Of a DNA stretch of 64,000 nt, positions 1 to 10,795 are shown in pieces (position 1 is the first letter of the stretch; every line of letters begins with the position of its first letter). The stretch is from Symsagittifera roscoffensis (lineage: Eukaryota; Xenacoelomorpha; Acoela; Convolutidae). The stretch covers positions 7,217,209-7,281,208 of the forward strand of contig NC_087065.1 of NCBI RefSeq assembly GCF_963678635.1. The letters run 5' to 3'. Position numbers and translations under genes: made by a program. The notes beneath the pieces were generated by a model that ran no database searches, was not told the origin of the DNA, and saw only the letters and a program-made list of their open reading frames with translations.

Positions 1-220
1 TCCAGGAAGGGTGGGGGGATCGGCCGTCCCCTCGTTCCCTGAGAGGTTTGTGACCAAAAACACTTAAAGATATACAAGAAACCAAACAAAAAGTAGTATA
101 GTACCCAAGCAAAACAAAAAACATAAAAAATAACCGAAAAAACCAAAAACAGTAAAAAAAAAAAGTAAAAAATCAGTAGAAATCATCCCCCCAGACAAGA
201 TGTGATCTGACCCTCCCGTT

Positions 221-1232
221 TGTTGTTGATAGAAATATTGTTGTTACAGACATTTATATTAATCAGGATTGTTACGATCATTTTTGTGGCCCGTTTGTGA
301 GGCTTGTTCTGTAGGGTTATTTGAGTATTTAAGCACGTTAATGCTAACTTGCGCTCAATCCGGAAGGGTCTGCTGATTTGCGCTCAATCCGGAGGGGTTT
401 CGGGATTAGCGAAGAAGGCTGATCCGGCAAGCAGTACAAGGAGTGACAAGAGGGGGCTCAACGACAACAACAGACGACTGTTGCGTATCGTTAACAAGTT
501 TTGTATCCCTTTTGGTACAAAAAATAAGATAGTAATGTGTGGGGGGCTCGACAGTGCTGCACTGTAGTGACCCTTCACCGAACTGAGATTTTCCGAGTTA
601 AGCACCTTAATTCGGATATTGAACAAACGCGGAGGCGTATAGTATTACTAATATTGTTACGTTTACAGCCCATATTAATACTCCTATATCGTTTTTCAGA
701 GAAAAACACAGTAAGTGGACCGGTTTTTAGGTTGTTGTTGATAGATATATTGTTGTTACAGGCATTTATATCAGTCAGGATTGTTACAATCAGTTTTGTA
801 GCCCGTTTGTGAGGCTTGTACTGTAGGGTTATTTGAGCATTTAAGCACGTTAATGATAAATTGCGCTCAATCCGGAAGGGTCAGCTGAATTGCGCTCAAT
901 TCGGAGGGGTCTTGGGAGAAGACTGATCCGGCAAGCAGTACAAGGAGCAACAAGAAGAGGCTCAACGACAACAACAATCGACTGTTGGGTATCGTTAACA
1001 AGTTTTGCATCCCTTTTGGTACAAAAATTAAGATAGCAATCTGTGGGGGAAAGAACAGTGCTGCACTGTAGTGACCCTTCACCGAACTGCGAATATCCGA
1101 GTTAAGCACCTTAATTCGGATATTAAACAAACCCGAAGGGGTATAGTATTACTAATATTATTACTTATATAGCCTATATTAATAGTCTTATATCGTTTTT
1201 CAGTGAAAAACAACGAAAACAGACCGGTTTTT
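221..1232. repeat. 512-bp tandem duplication
   Basis: Two adjacent copies, about 221-720 and 733-1232, share the same landmark order: TGTTGTTGATAG, a stretch ending in CCCGTTTGTGAGGCTTG, TTTAAGCACGTTAATG, two CCGGARGGGTC-type motifs, a CAGTGCTGCACTGTAGTGAC block, and GACCGGTTTTTAGG at the end. The offset between copies is 512 bases. Divergence is modest and includes small indels. Short antisense frames inside each copy have similar translations only because the DNA is duplicated; I do not regard them as genes. Confidence 0.9.
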
Positions 1233-2427
1233 AGGGTCAAAATAGCGATATTTTGATCCCCCCAAAAGTCGCGATTTTTGAAATATCAATTTTTTTTGAA
1301 ACGGAAAAAAGCGCTAAAGTAGTGTGTTACATCGTAATTGCACTAGTATAATAGATAGAACCGGTTGAGTTTAGTTCAGAAGTGGTTAGAACTATTTTGG
1401 TACCAAAAACCGAACTTTCGTAATTTTTGGAAAAACAGAACACTATAAAATAAAAAAATATTTTGAAATTTTTGAGTTAGGACAGTAAAAATAGTTGTTC
1501 GAACAACGTCCACTAGTGAATCGACAGGTTTTAAAACCCGTTTGCCGATAACCTTCCGGGTTACAGAGAAATTGAACTTATAACGTAATTGATTTAGTGG
1601 ACTCATCATTCCGGAGGGGTCCAAATAGCATAGTTTTTCGCAAACTTTTTCAACTAGAGCGTTTTAGATCAGGTTTTCTGCATTGAACTAGAAGAGTATA
1701 GGCCTTCTGAGCTCGGATCAATAATTCTTAGGTCGAAAAGAACAGAATTGCGAAAAAAGTTAGGCGGAACCTATAAGAGAGAAAATTTTTGACTCTAGAA
1801 AAAAGACGTCTTGGTTAATAACTTTGGAACTCCTGGACAGATCCAGTTTATCTTAATACCATTAGATCAGAAAATAGCTGAGCTTACTAATAGAAACATC
1901 AATTATTCAAAAAAACAAGCGTGGAAATTTTTTAGGATTGTTTTTAGCAAATTCACCAATTCGGGAAGGTAGACCCTTCACGTTTTATAAATTTTTTTTT
2001 TGGAAAGCCCTTACACCCCTACCAAAGGTAGTGACGGTCAAATAAGGCAATTTTAAGCTGTTCTAGAAGAAAAGGGAAGGCTAAAGGCACGAGAAAACCT
2101 TAGTCGAGCCGAAATTAGGCTAGCGATGAGACCCTTCACCGTTAGGGTGAATCGTCGAATAAGAGGCTTAACTTCAATCCGGAAGGGTCTTGGGAAGGAC
2201 GACACACCCTTCCTAGTTGATACAAACAGCATAATAACATCGGAGAACATATCCGGAAGGGTATCGGTTGGAAATTAAGAAAGCCTCTGAGAAGCCATCT
2301 TTACAAAGCCGGAGGGGTCCGAATCCGGAGGGGTCTAAATTTTTACAAATCCGGAGGGGTCCCAATCCGGAGGGTTCGAAACTTTACCAAGCCGGAGGGG
2401 TCCGATTTTTGTCAATTCGGAGGGGTA
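360..2427 (+). repeat. Dispersed CCGGAGGGGTC motif cluster
   Basis: About a dozen near-identical 11-mers CCGGARGGGTC lie in the same orientation at about 360, 389, 872, 900, 1611, 2179, 2253, 2309, 2325, 2351, 2367, 2392 and 2417. They are densest at 2309-2427, where spacing is 16-42 bases. Reverse-type words such as GACCCTTCACC occur between them. The same word recurs downstream at about 16012 in the family A repeat. Function is unknown. It may be a retroelement leader repeat or the remnant of a minisatellite. Confidence 0.85.
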
Positions 2428-2540
2428 TTATTTTGTCAAAAGTTAAGAAAACAACAGAAAAGAAAGTAATTAAAAGTATTAGGTTATTAAGAGGCAGGCT
2501 GGGAACCAGTGCCTGCACTGTAAATTGCCTTTTATAAAAA

Positions 2541-3174
2541 ACCAAACCAGAACAAAACAGGTTTAAACTCAGATATTCGCGACGCTAAGTCTAAATTTAA
2601 GAAGAGTGTGTAACTCATTATTGTGGACTGAAATTCAAAACGTTTTTGGGATTTTCCCTGAGGATTTTAGTAGGTCTAGCTCGGGCAGTCCGAAGGCAGA
2701 TAGGTAACACGGGACTCGGTGGGTGCAATAGACGCCCACTTGAGAAAATTACTGCCTTCATGTTTCGTCTGTTTGGTGCAGCACCAAGCAGGGAAAGCTC
2801 TTTCTTTATTTACAAGTTCGACTATTGTACTGCGACTGACTAAAAGTACAAAACACATACGTTTTTCATAGAAATATTCTTTTTTGTTATTTCTGGTTTT
2901 AAATCAATAATATTTGTGCTTGATCGGGTAGTGAGAACACTATCTTTTAAATAGACTGATATCATCATACTGTGCTAGCTTCACATTTTACAACTAATAA
3001 TCAATTATCGTGAATAAATTGCATACACGCTGTACTGTGATAACATACAAGAATTCGTGGTCACTATTTAATAGAAACTTTTGGAAATTATTGTGTTGTG
3101 TTATTTTTATCAGTAGTCAGATCAGAAGGACACTAGCAATCGAATTGAGTGTATAGGCAGTAAGAAGTGGTAGA
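2541..3174. other. AT-rich leader of the retroelement, no gene seen
   Basis: I see no credible coding sequence in this stretch. It lies directly upstream of the gag ORF and may hold a 5' untranslated region. I could not find a convincing direct repeat of it downstream of 14.6 kb, so no LTR or primer-binding site is claimed. Confidence 0.5.
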
Positions 3175-4098
3175 TTGAATTTGAGTCTAGACAAGTCAAG
3201 GATACTTAAACTAGGTGATAGCTCCAGGAAATTCATACCTGAGAAACAGAGAAAAACAATGACCGACCCTTTTTTGGAAAGGATCACACAAACCCGGACC
3301 GACAATGGCGAGACGGTTTCAGGCAGAATGGTTGAGATCAGAAATCAACAGTCATCAGAAGAGCGAAAAGCAATGCAAGAAGTGGAGGTCCATCCGGACC
3401 AGGCCATGGATGAGAATCAGGAAATACATGGACCGAAGGGGAGAGGAAACAGAAGGCTGGCGAAAGAATCTACTCCGGTAGACCAAGGCCAAGATTTTGC
3501 CATTTCTACCGGGACACTGGACCGCGAGGAGATGTCGGAACTGTCCGACATCTCTACTGAAATTGTGTCAACTAGAAGATCTCCCTCAGACAACACCATG
3601 ATGGCAGGCGTGACGGAGAAACAGGCAACGTCCTCATTGTTTTCAGAAAGAGTGAAGAACACTTTAGGAAACATCTTTCCATTTACCATGGGAGCGGATA
3701 CAGGCGATGAAGTTGAATCCCAGGAAGAAGAAGAGGACGATGAAGAGCAAGCTGACTTTGGATCTCAAGTCAGCCTCAATAGTTTGACTCAGGAGAATGA
3801 AACATACACCGACAGAGGAACTGGTACCATGGACCAATTTGGCGTAGTGAGGACAATAAGCAAAACCACAAACACATCAGGCCAGTCAAGAGACTTTGTG
3901 AGTATGACGAATTCGGAAACGCGAACTGGGGAGTATAGAAACATAGGGCTAAGGAACGCATCGGCGGATCCAGAGGTGGATAATGAAAAGACGTCGAGGC
4001 AGAGAATCAAAGCCCGAATCTCGACCAGCACCAAGCTACCTGGGATCGACAGGGTGACACCGCCACTTGTGACGCCACTAGTAGATAACATCAATTGA
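3175..4098 (+). CDS. Gag-like N-terminal ORF, acidic
   Basis: This 307-codon open frame starts the coding series of the retroelement. It is hydrophilic, with no membrane segment, and has an acidic run (EEEEDDEEQ) near residue 185. No catalytic motif is visible. It ends eight bases before the next gag segment in another frame, so the two were probably one protein before a frameshift. Its place just upstream of a capsid-like region and zinc knuckle indicates a Gag role in particle assembly. The true start codon is uncertain: an internal Met at about 3259 is equally plausible. Confidence 0.6.
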   Translation: MNLSLDKSRILKLGDSSRKFIPEKQRKTMTDPFLERITQTRTDNGETVSGRMVEIRNQQSSEERKAMQEVEVHPDQAMDENQEIHGPKGRGNRRLAKESTPVDQGQDFAISTGTLDREEMSELSDISTEIVSTRRSPSDNTMMAGVTEKQATSSLFSERVKNTLGNIFPFTMGADTGDEVESQEEEEDDEEQADFGSQVSLNSLTQENETYTDRGTGTMDQFGVVRTISKTTNTSGQSRDFVSMTNSETRTGEYRNIGLRNASADPEVDNEKTSRQRIKARISTSTKLPGIDRVTPPLVTPLVDNIN

Positions 4099-4105
4099 AG
4101 AAGCC

Positions 4106-5116
4106 TTGAACAACATAGTGGGCAGTATAGGAGAACAAAATGAACAGATGTCCATAAGAATGAATGAACTAGAGAGAGCAGTCCACATTGAAAGGGAAAG
4201 TCTGCGGGAAGAAATAAACCGCAATAGACAAGAATTTGGTAGAAGCAAAAAACGCTTGAAGGAAAGAAAGGATGAACACATGGCGAAGAACTGGTCGCGG
4301 ATGACAAGGGAAGCAGAACAAAGGGAGTTACGGTTAAGAGACGACATAGAGAAGTTGAGAACTCAACAAGAGCAGACTCTTGGGACTCTTGACACAAAGA
4401 TAGACGCGATGATGGAGAGGCGAACTCAGGCTATCATGGATAGGTTGGACGGGCTACTAGGCAACAAGAGTGGACCAAGAGAAGGGGTACCGAACTCGGG
4501 AGGTCCCAGCAGGGAGCCGAGGGTGAACTTCAATGACCAACAGAATAGGAAAAAGACATATGAATCCACTAGAGGTAGGGGCAGTTCAGCAGGCTATGCC
4601 ACAGGGGATAACAGAACATGGGGCCCACACTTCAGAGGAAGTTCAACTGGCAATAGACACACTTCAAACGAACGACCGACGCAAGGCGCACATGCGACGG
4701 GGAGAGGTGATTCTAGGAGCAGGAGTCATGTAAGCCCAGGGCTGAGTCGTGCGAGCCAAGGAAGAAACAATCCCCGCGATTTGGATAGAAGGGATGTACC
4801 AAATACAGAACCCTTATCAGGGGGCAATGATACTCAGGCGGGGCATTCAAGAGATGCCACAGCAATGGCCACAGCCTTTGAACCCCTAAACAGGTATTTG
4901 GAGACATTCCTGACGAGTTTATCCAGAACTAATGAACGCAGCGAAAAGTCCAGAAGAGTCTTTAAGAAACCAAGATGCTATAAAGACGAATCTGACGGCT
5001 GCATTGACACCTGGATAGAGGTGATGAAACTGCATTTTGAGGAAGAAGACCTGTCAGAAAGGCAAGAGAGCAGTGCGCTCACCAGTAACTTGGAAGGGAC
5101 AGCCCTAATTTTGTGA
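4106..5116 (+). pseudogene. Gag-like middle segment: coiled coil, basic Arg/Gly/Ser tract, start of capsid-like domain
   Basis: The first 110 residues are charged and heptad-like, consistent with a coiled coil. A basic Arg/Gly/Ser/Asn-rich tract follows at about residues 110-240, typical of nucleic-acid-binding gag regions. The last 60 residues (a block containing DTWIEVMKLHFEEEDL) resemble the start of the retrotransposon gag capsid domain. The frame stops at a TGA at 5114-5116 and the domain continues in the next segment in a different frame, which indicates a frameshift. Confidence 0.7.
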
Positions 5117-5490
5117 TGGCCAAAAAGCAATACCAGCGGGACACAGCTGAGAAAATCTTTGAAATCTTGTTGAATCGCTTTGGATCAGGGGTGCAGGGGC
5201 ACCAGGCAATGATGCGCTTCGAGAAACGGAGGCAACAAGAAGATGAGACGATAGACAAGTTTCTAGACGATTTGGAGATGCTTAGAAGGCGTAGCCAACC
5301 AGACGAGTCGAACAGGAGGATGAACCTGGCGGTAGTCTCAACATTCATCGATGGTGTGAAGAATGATGAACTTCGAACAATGTTGGCAACACATTACACA
5401 CAACTATCAACCAATGCGCCAACACCAGAGGAGTTAAAAATCAAGTCAAAAGAATATCTTTTAATGAAGCCTCAATCGAGATCTGGATAA
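5113..5490 (+). pseudogene. Gag capsid-like domain, C-terminal part
   Basis: This continues the capsid-like domain broken at about 5114. It contains IFEILLNRFG and ETIDKFLDDLEMLRRRS, matching the pattern of retrotransposon gag domains in which a long amphipathic helix precedes a region of Arg-rich repeats. The frame closes at 5490, shortly before the zinc knuckle in another frame. The role inferred from family membership is capsid assembly. Confidence 0.7.
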
Positions 5491-5503
5491 TACAAGAACA
5501 ATT

Positions 5504-5707
5504 ATGGCAATTTTAACAACGGACCAGCAAACCAAGGGAACAACTGGTATAAACCGAGGGACGATATGGACAAGAAAGAGCCGCTCTTGTGCAAATTGCA
5601 GTTCGACGGAACATCATGTGTCAGCGTGCCCAATTTACAAACAGGGCATGAAAGCAATAGGCTTTAGCAAGAAGATGCGTCAGAAGTCGACCATGAAGAT
5701 TTCATGA
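5504..5707 (+). pseudogene. Nucleocapsid CCHC zinc knuckle segment
   Basis: The frame contains CANCSSTEHHVSAC, a CX2CX4HX4C zinc knuckle that binds packaged RNA in Gag proteins. A second knuckle appears to have followed: the next frame begins with EGHFKSNC, the back half of a CCHC motif. Its front cysteines are lost or shifted near 5735, so a small deletion broke the second finger. The 67-codon frame is only a fragment of Gag. Confidence 0.8.
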
Positions 5708-5735
5708 GAGGAGTAATTGCAAAATTTGGCCCGAG

Positions 5736-7007
5736 GTGTTTCTTTTGGAAGGTCATTTTAAATCGAATTGTCCGCAATTTTGGGATGCTGTAGCAGACAT
5801 CAAGCAGCCAAGGCATGAGGAAGCTCTATCGGGTGTAAAAGCCAGCAAGGCTCGCCTATGGAGTGAAACGGAAGCGCGCAGAAAAGACAAACCGCAAGAG
5901 CTGGCGACGAAGAAAATGCAAGCGGTAACTGAAGAGACACGTGAACCGGAACCAGAGACTGCGGTCAATGACTTCAAGATTGATTATAGGGCAGCCGCGA
6001 AAGAGATCGAGCAAAGAGAACTGGTAACGAAAGAGATCGAGCAAAAAGTGAAACTCGAATTGGAAAGTGAGAAACTACAGGAGAAGCTGAATACCTTCGA
6101 AGCAACAGAAGTCGAAGAAACAAAAGCACCAAGTAGTTTGAGCATGAAACCTAATGTGATCTTCGGGCAGAGGTTTGGTATGGTGCCACAAAGAAGCAAA
6201 ACACAGTCAATAATCTCGGTAGCGGGACACGAGGTAATCAGAAATCTGAGTGAACCATCAGAGTTCACCTTGATGCATTTGGACACATATGCAGATTATC
6301 TGAGGCAGGTGGAGCCACGCACTGAGTCAAGAGCTGTGCGAGCACTACTAACAACGGGTGGCCCTCGCATAAAGAAGCTTCATGGGCATTACGTGGAAGT
6401 CTATGGACCGTATCAAGTGATGCTGAACGTAGATGGAATCAGTATCTACACTAGGACATATGTGACAACAGACAGTGACCAGACAGGTAAGATCTATTTG
6501 GGTGAAGAGGAACTCAAAGTCCGCAGGATAGGCCATGACGCCATGATGGAGCAAGACGCAGTACACATTGGATACGAAGCAGATGTGACTGCACATCTGC
6601 TCGACACCAACGGAAAGAAAATCGGAGTCACAGGGCTTCTGGACACAGGAGCGGTAGTGAGTGTGATGCCGATAAAGACTTGGGAAAGAATGGGCTTCAC
6701 GAGGAAAGATCTAATTCCGACGAATCTCCGATTGGCTGCAGCCAATCGAGGAGCGATTTACGTAGCCGGAAGAACACCAATAACGGTCCTCCACATGGGA
6801 GGACGGGATCTTTGGATGAGCTTCCCGGTGGTAGAGAGTTTGGACGACGCCGACCAATTCATCTTGGGCAGAGATTTTGTCAGGAATTTTGACGTGATGA
6901 TTGACTTGAACAACGGTCTAATAAGAAGTAGGAACCCGGATCGGAAGTATAGTAATAAACCAATCAATAGAATAATAACAGACGAAAACAAGGTACCAAT
7001 TTTTTAG
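5736..7007 (+). CDS. Retropepsin-like aspartic protease with basic/acidic N-terminal linker
   Basis: This is the longest intact frame of the element (423 codons). Residues 25-140 are a charged, helix-prone linker. The protease lies at about residues 270-400: catalytic LLDTGA with the Asp at 6642-6644, and the downstream FILGRDF block, the ILG signature of retropepsins. The enzyme would act as a dimer to cut the polyprotein. A half-zinc-knuckle at its start shows it was fused to Gag before the frame break. The frame stops at 7007 before the RT region. Confidence 0.88.
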   Translation: MFLLEGHFKSNCPQFWDAVADIKQPRHEEALSGVKASKARLWSETEARRKDKPQELATKKMQAVTEETREPEPETAVNDFKIDYRAAAKEIEQRELVTKEIEQKVKLELESEKLQEKLNTFEATEVEETKAPSSLSMKPNVIFGQRFGMVPQRSKTQSIISVAGHEVIRNLSEPSEFTLMHLDTYADYLRQVEPRTESRAVRALLTTGGPRIKKLHGHYVEVYGPYQVMLNVDGISIYTRTYVTTDSDQTGKIYLGEEELKVRRIGHDAMMEQDAVHIGYEADVTAHLLDTNGKKIGVTGLLDTGAVVSVMPIKTWERMGFTRKDLIPTNLRLAAANRGAIYVAGRTPITVLHMGGRDLWMSFPVVESLDDADQFILGRDFVRNFDVMIDLNNGLIRSRNPDRKYSNKPINRIITDENKVPIF

Positions 7008-7099
7008 ACAGAAAAGTAAAATTACAGCCGGGACAAGCAATAGTAGCAATTTTTAGAATGAGGAATTGAAATTTGTTGAGTGATAGTTAACAGGTTTGT

Positions 7100-7351
7100 T
7101 TGGTACCGAATCCAAATAGTCAAAGTTCAGTGATTTTAGGCCGGAGATTCTCGGTAACTCGAAGCGGACTGTGTGTCAGTGTGTTATTGAACACACTGGA
7201 CACCACGGTTTCAATCCAGCGTGGAAAGAAACTTGGTTACGCCTTGCCGATGGAGACCAGCTATGAGGATACACAAAACTTGAGGAAATATAGTGTGAAA
7301 GACTGTACTTATCATGCAAATAAAGATAAAAATTTTAAAGAGGATCAATGA
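7100..7351 (+). pseudogene. Protease-RT connecting segment
   Basis: This short frame includes SIQRGKKLGYALP, a pattern often found between the protease and reverse transcriptase of Ty3/gypsy elements, where a beta-rich linker ends before the RT fingers. It overlaps the next RT segment in another frame, so the polyprotein is shifted here. It has no catalytic residue of its own. Confidence 0.6.
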
Positions 7352-8024
7352 ATTAAAATTTATCCATAAATTGTTTTCAATGCTGTCCGAAACGGAATAC
7401 GCCTTATCGAGCTGCTCGAACTTTCCGGAACGCCCCTCGTTATATGAACTAGAGTCTGACAAACCGGTTTTGCCAGAGATAGAACACTTAAAAGGGAAAA
7501 TAGGCGAGGGAGATTTCGAATCACTTCGGGAGGTTTTAAATCGGAACGCGGATGTATTTTCCAGACATAAGGCGGATATCGGTTGCTGTAACTTCGTCGA
7601 ATACGTAAATCGAACTTGAGGAAGGCGCCGTTCCCCATAGGGAAGGCGCAAGACGAATGAAGCCACATAAATCGGAAGCGTGCCGAGCGGAAATAGAAAT
7701 GTTGCTCGAATACGACATGATAGAACCCTCAAAATCGCCATAGGCTTGCGGGGTAGTAATGGCGAAAAAGAAAGGGGGCAGCTTAGGTTTTGTTGCGACT
7801 TTCGCTACTTGAACGCGGTAACGATTAAATATGCGTATCCGATACCGCGATTAGACGAGAGCCTCTCTAAACTTGGTGATGCCAAGTTCTTCACCTCATC
7901 TGGCAGGTACCTCTGCGGAAGAAGGATCGAGAAAAGACCGGATTCGCGTGTGAATTGGTGTTGTACCAGTGGAAGAGGATGCCCTTCGTCTTGTGCAACG
8001 CAACGGCAAGTTTTCAAAAACTGA
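7314..8024 (+). pseudogene. Reverse transcriptase, fingers region, heavily broken
   Basis: Two frames (7314-7619 and 7680-8024) hold the N-terminal RT blocks. The first includes NADVFSRHKADIG, the usual Ty3/gypsy pre-RT motif. The second includes QLRFCCDFRYLNAVTIK and AYPIPRLDESLSKLGDAKFF, which are RT blocks 1-2. After KFFT the sequence changes abruptly: the block carrying the first catalytic Asp (normally LDLxxG) is not recognisable, so part of motif A has been deleted or shifted near 7895-7930. Stops lie between the two pieces at 7617-7680. Confidence 0.85.
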
Positions 8025-8419
8025 TGGCTCAGGCTTTGACAAGAGTGACAAAGAAGTACGGAAATCTTGTGATGTGTTACTTGGTTGACGTAGTCATAGC
8101 AACACCGACCCTGGAAGACCACATTGATTGGCTCGATGAAGTTTTTGGATGCATGAAAAGAGCAGGCTTAAAATGCGAACCATCGAAGTGTGAAATACTT
8201 AGGGATTCGATCAAGTACCTTGGAAGAATGGTGGACAGGCATGGTGTAAGGCCGGACCCGGAAGCAGTAGAAGCTGTGTTGACATGGAAGGCTCCCAGAA
8301 CGGACACACAGCTCATGAGCTTCCTAGAGTTTTCCAACTATTACCGTGAGTTCATAAAAGGTGTATCCGATGCAGAAGCTGATGCGCAACAAAGGGAAAA
8401 AGTTCGAATGGAGCGATGA
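7955..8419 (+). pseudogene. Reverse transcriptase, palm and thumb region
   Basis: This frame holds MPFVLCNATASFQKLM (block B), the catalytic block C, and the thumb with CEILRDSIKYLG and FLEFSNYYREFIKG. The YVDD box reads YLVD at 8078-8089, so the first of the two catalytic aspartates is replaced. With motif A also damaged, the enzyme would be inactive. The frame closes at 8419 and overlaps the RNase H frame, indicating a frameshift near 8370-8400. Confidence 0.9.
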
Positions 8420-9113
8420 AGCTCAAACGGCCTTTGAGAACATAAAGCGGGAAATGTGCGAGGCGCCAGTGCTAGGCATGCCTACTGAAAAGGGCATGTA
8501 TGTTCTTGACACAGGCGCATCAGTAGTGGCCATCTCGGGAATTCTGCATCAGGAGCAGGAATTGAATGGGAGAACTGTTCTCCGTCCCATTGCATATGGC
8601 AGTAAGGTTTTAAGTGACACTGAGATGAGATATGGTGCGCCAAAAGTAGAAATGTTTGCAGTGGTCATATTTGTGGAAAAGTACTGCGCATACTTGGGGA
8701 GCGCTCCATTTAAGTTACGCGTGGACAACAGGGCGCAATCCTGGTTGAAGACGTACTCGATGGATCAGAGTTATATTGGTAGGTGGATAGTAAGATTGGA
8801 TGGCTACCACATGATAATCGAGCACAAGATGCGTGACAAACACCAGAATGCTGACAGCCTCAGCAAGAAAACCGAGTTCTATGAAAGATTGGAACAGAAG
8901 CAAGCCAATCAGGCAGAAATAAAGGAGGGATTTTCGTTTCTGGACAGAGAAACTTATGAAGCGCATCCCTTAACGAGATGGTTGGACAAGTCTGGACATC
9001 CAATTCCAGGACATCCTGAATTGCCGGTAGAGAAAGCAGCCGAGATAAAGATCCTATCCAAGAAGGACCCGGTGCCCTTGGATCTGTTGCTGCGCTCGAA
9101 CCTGGTCCAGTAG
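8361..9113 (+). pseudogene. RT connection and RNase H domain
   Basis: The frame continues from the RT thumb (KKFEWSDEAQTAFENIK) into RNase H. The block that is normally DTDAS reads DTGAS at about 8508-8522, so the first catalytic Asp is lost. The later GAPKVEMFAVV (Glu) and LRVDNRA (Asp) blocks are present, as is the terminal HQNADSLS motif. RNase H removes the RNA strand of the RNA:DNA hybrid. The C-terminal 90 residues are a linker leading to the next frame. Confidence 0.9.
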
Positions 9114-9125
9114 GAACTCTCTCGC

Positions 9126-9941
9126 ATGAACATTAACAGCCTCTCATTATTGGATAAGACGGTGCAGGTCACACCGCAAGTGATGCGGATGCATGGTGGA
9201 GTGTTAGAGAGAGAAGTGACCAGAGATGACCCCGAGTGGGCAGCAGCTATGGCATCACTGACAGTCAGTGAGAAGGTGAAGATCATGCCGTCCAGACGAC
9301 AGCACAAAGAAAACGAGAGGGATTGTAGGACAAAAGTTCAGCAACTAGTATTCTCAATACCCCACGAGGTTTTAACCAGTACTTCATACGGATGGAAAGA
9401 ACAGGGAAGCAGAACGCGAAGGAAAACCGTTACTTTTGTGGACCAAGATGGAGAGGATGAGAAGGTATAACAAAACCTGGAGTAGGATTGTTTGTCCTGG
9501 GAGACGAACGGAGAGGAGAGTTGGCGAGTACAAGATCAACACCCGGGACAAGGAAGTTTTTCCGGGGAGTCTGACGAAGATGAAAAGGTTCCTGATGAGA
9601 AGCAGGACCTGGATAATAAAGTTTTGTCCGGCGAGTTCAGATGGATGCGAAGAAAGCACAGAACTGACCCAGGAGATGGTGCAGACTCCGTCACAATTTC
9701 TTCAACAGATGACAATTTCCGAAACTCAGGATTTCACACATACTCAGACAGGAACTCGAGCTCGGGATCGGAACTGTCAGAACTAGCGAACCAAACACTA
9801 CTAGTGGAAACTCGAGCAAGGAATCTGGATAGAGAGGTCTACCAGGACCCTGACAGTGATCGCTACCTCATACCAGGTGGAAGAGTCTTTGATAACGCAG
9901 CGGATTATCTGGAAACAATAGCGGTATCAAAATGTCGATGA
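9126..9941 (+). pseudogene. Acidic linker between RNase H and integrase
   Basis: Two frames (9126-9470 and 9492-9941) lie between RNase H and integrase and share no catalytic motif. The second is rich in Asp, Glu and Ser and includes LVETRARNLDREVYQDPDSD. This kind of long spacer is known in some metazoan Ty3/gypsy Pol proteins. A frameshift at about 9470-9490 separates the two pieces. Confidence 0.6.
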
Positions 9942-10795
9942 GTCTGTTGCCACAAAAAGAGATAGTCAAGACTGATCTTCAGCCATTCAAACAGGAAACA
10001 CGGCCATTGGCAAAGATTTGGTGCGTTAAGATGGAAGAAGATACGAATCAGCCCAATGAGCCGAATAGTCAGATGAGGGTCATGAATACGTACTTGAAGG
10101 CGAGATACAGACTCTCGGACCTACTAAGAGCGCAGAGGAATGACCGCATGACAAGCATTCTGAAAAAGTGGATCGAAAATGGTGCTCCGGACAAAGGAGA
10201 CCTCGAGGAAGACAGTTACCGTATTCTGAGACAGTACTTTATGCGGAAAAAGGGAAGGTTATATCTGAATAAGGACGGGATTGTGGCTTGCAAGAGAAGA
10301 GAAGAAGACAAAGTCCTGTAGAAGTATAACGCGATAGTGTTGCCGCAACTCTATCAGGCGGAACTCTTATTCAGGTCGCATGATCAGATGGGCCATCACG
10401 GGATCGACAAAGTATATCTTAGGATCCTGAAGCGCTTTGAGTGGCCAGGGATGAAAAAGGCATGCGAGAAATGGGTAACAGCATGTCTGTCATGCCAACA
10501 GGTCAAGGATCCAAGCAAATTGCGATTTCCTTTACAGTCGATCGAGTCGTCTGAATTCAATGAAGTGGCGCAGATAGATCACCAAAAGATATGCATGACA
10601 GACAGTGGTTATAATCAAGTCTTGGTCATGATAGATCACTTCACGAAGTATGCAGAGGCCGTGCCCTGCATAACTGCCTCAGCGGAAGAGACGTGCAACC
10701 ACCTGATTAATACGTGGAGAGCGAGACATGGTTGTTCGATGACGTTTCAATCGGATAATGGAACACCTTTCGTAAAGAACTCAGGAAAGAGCTAA
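9932..10795 (+). pseudogene. Integrase: H2C2 zinc-binding and catalytic core, with in-frame stop
   Basis: Two frames (9932-10321 and 10337-10795) are in the same phase, separated by a TAG at 10319-10321. The second opens with the HHCC domain (HDQMGHHG, then CLSCQQ). The core follows, with catalytic Asp in QIDHQK (10577-10579) and the second Asp in FQSDNG (10754-10756). The third catalytic residue, Glu, lies in the next frame at 10861-10863, about 35 residues on, which fits a DD35E integrase. A frameshift near 10780 splits the core. Confidence 0.92.

Noticed and set aside
3789-4397. 202-codon antisense frame over the gag region
   Set aside because: Shadow of the gag reading frames; Leu/Ser/Cys-rich composition as expected from the reverse strand.
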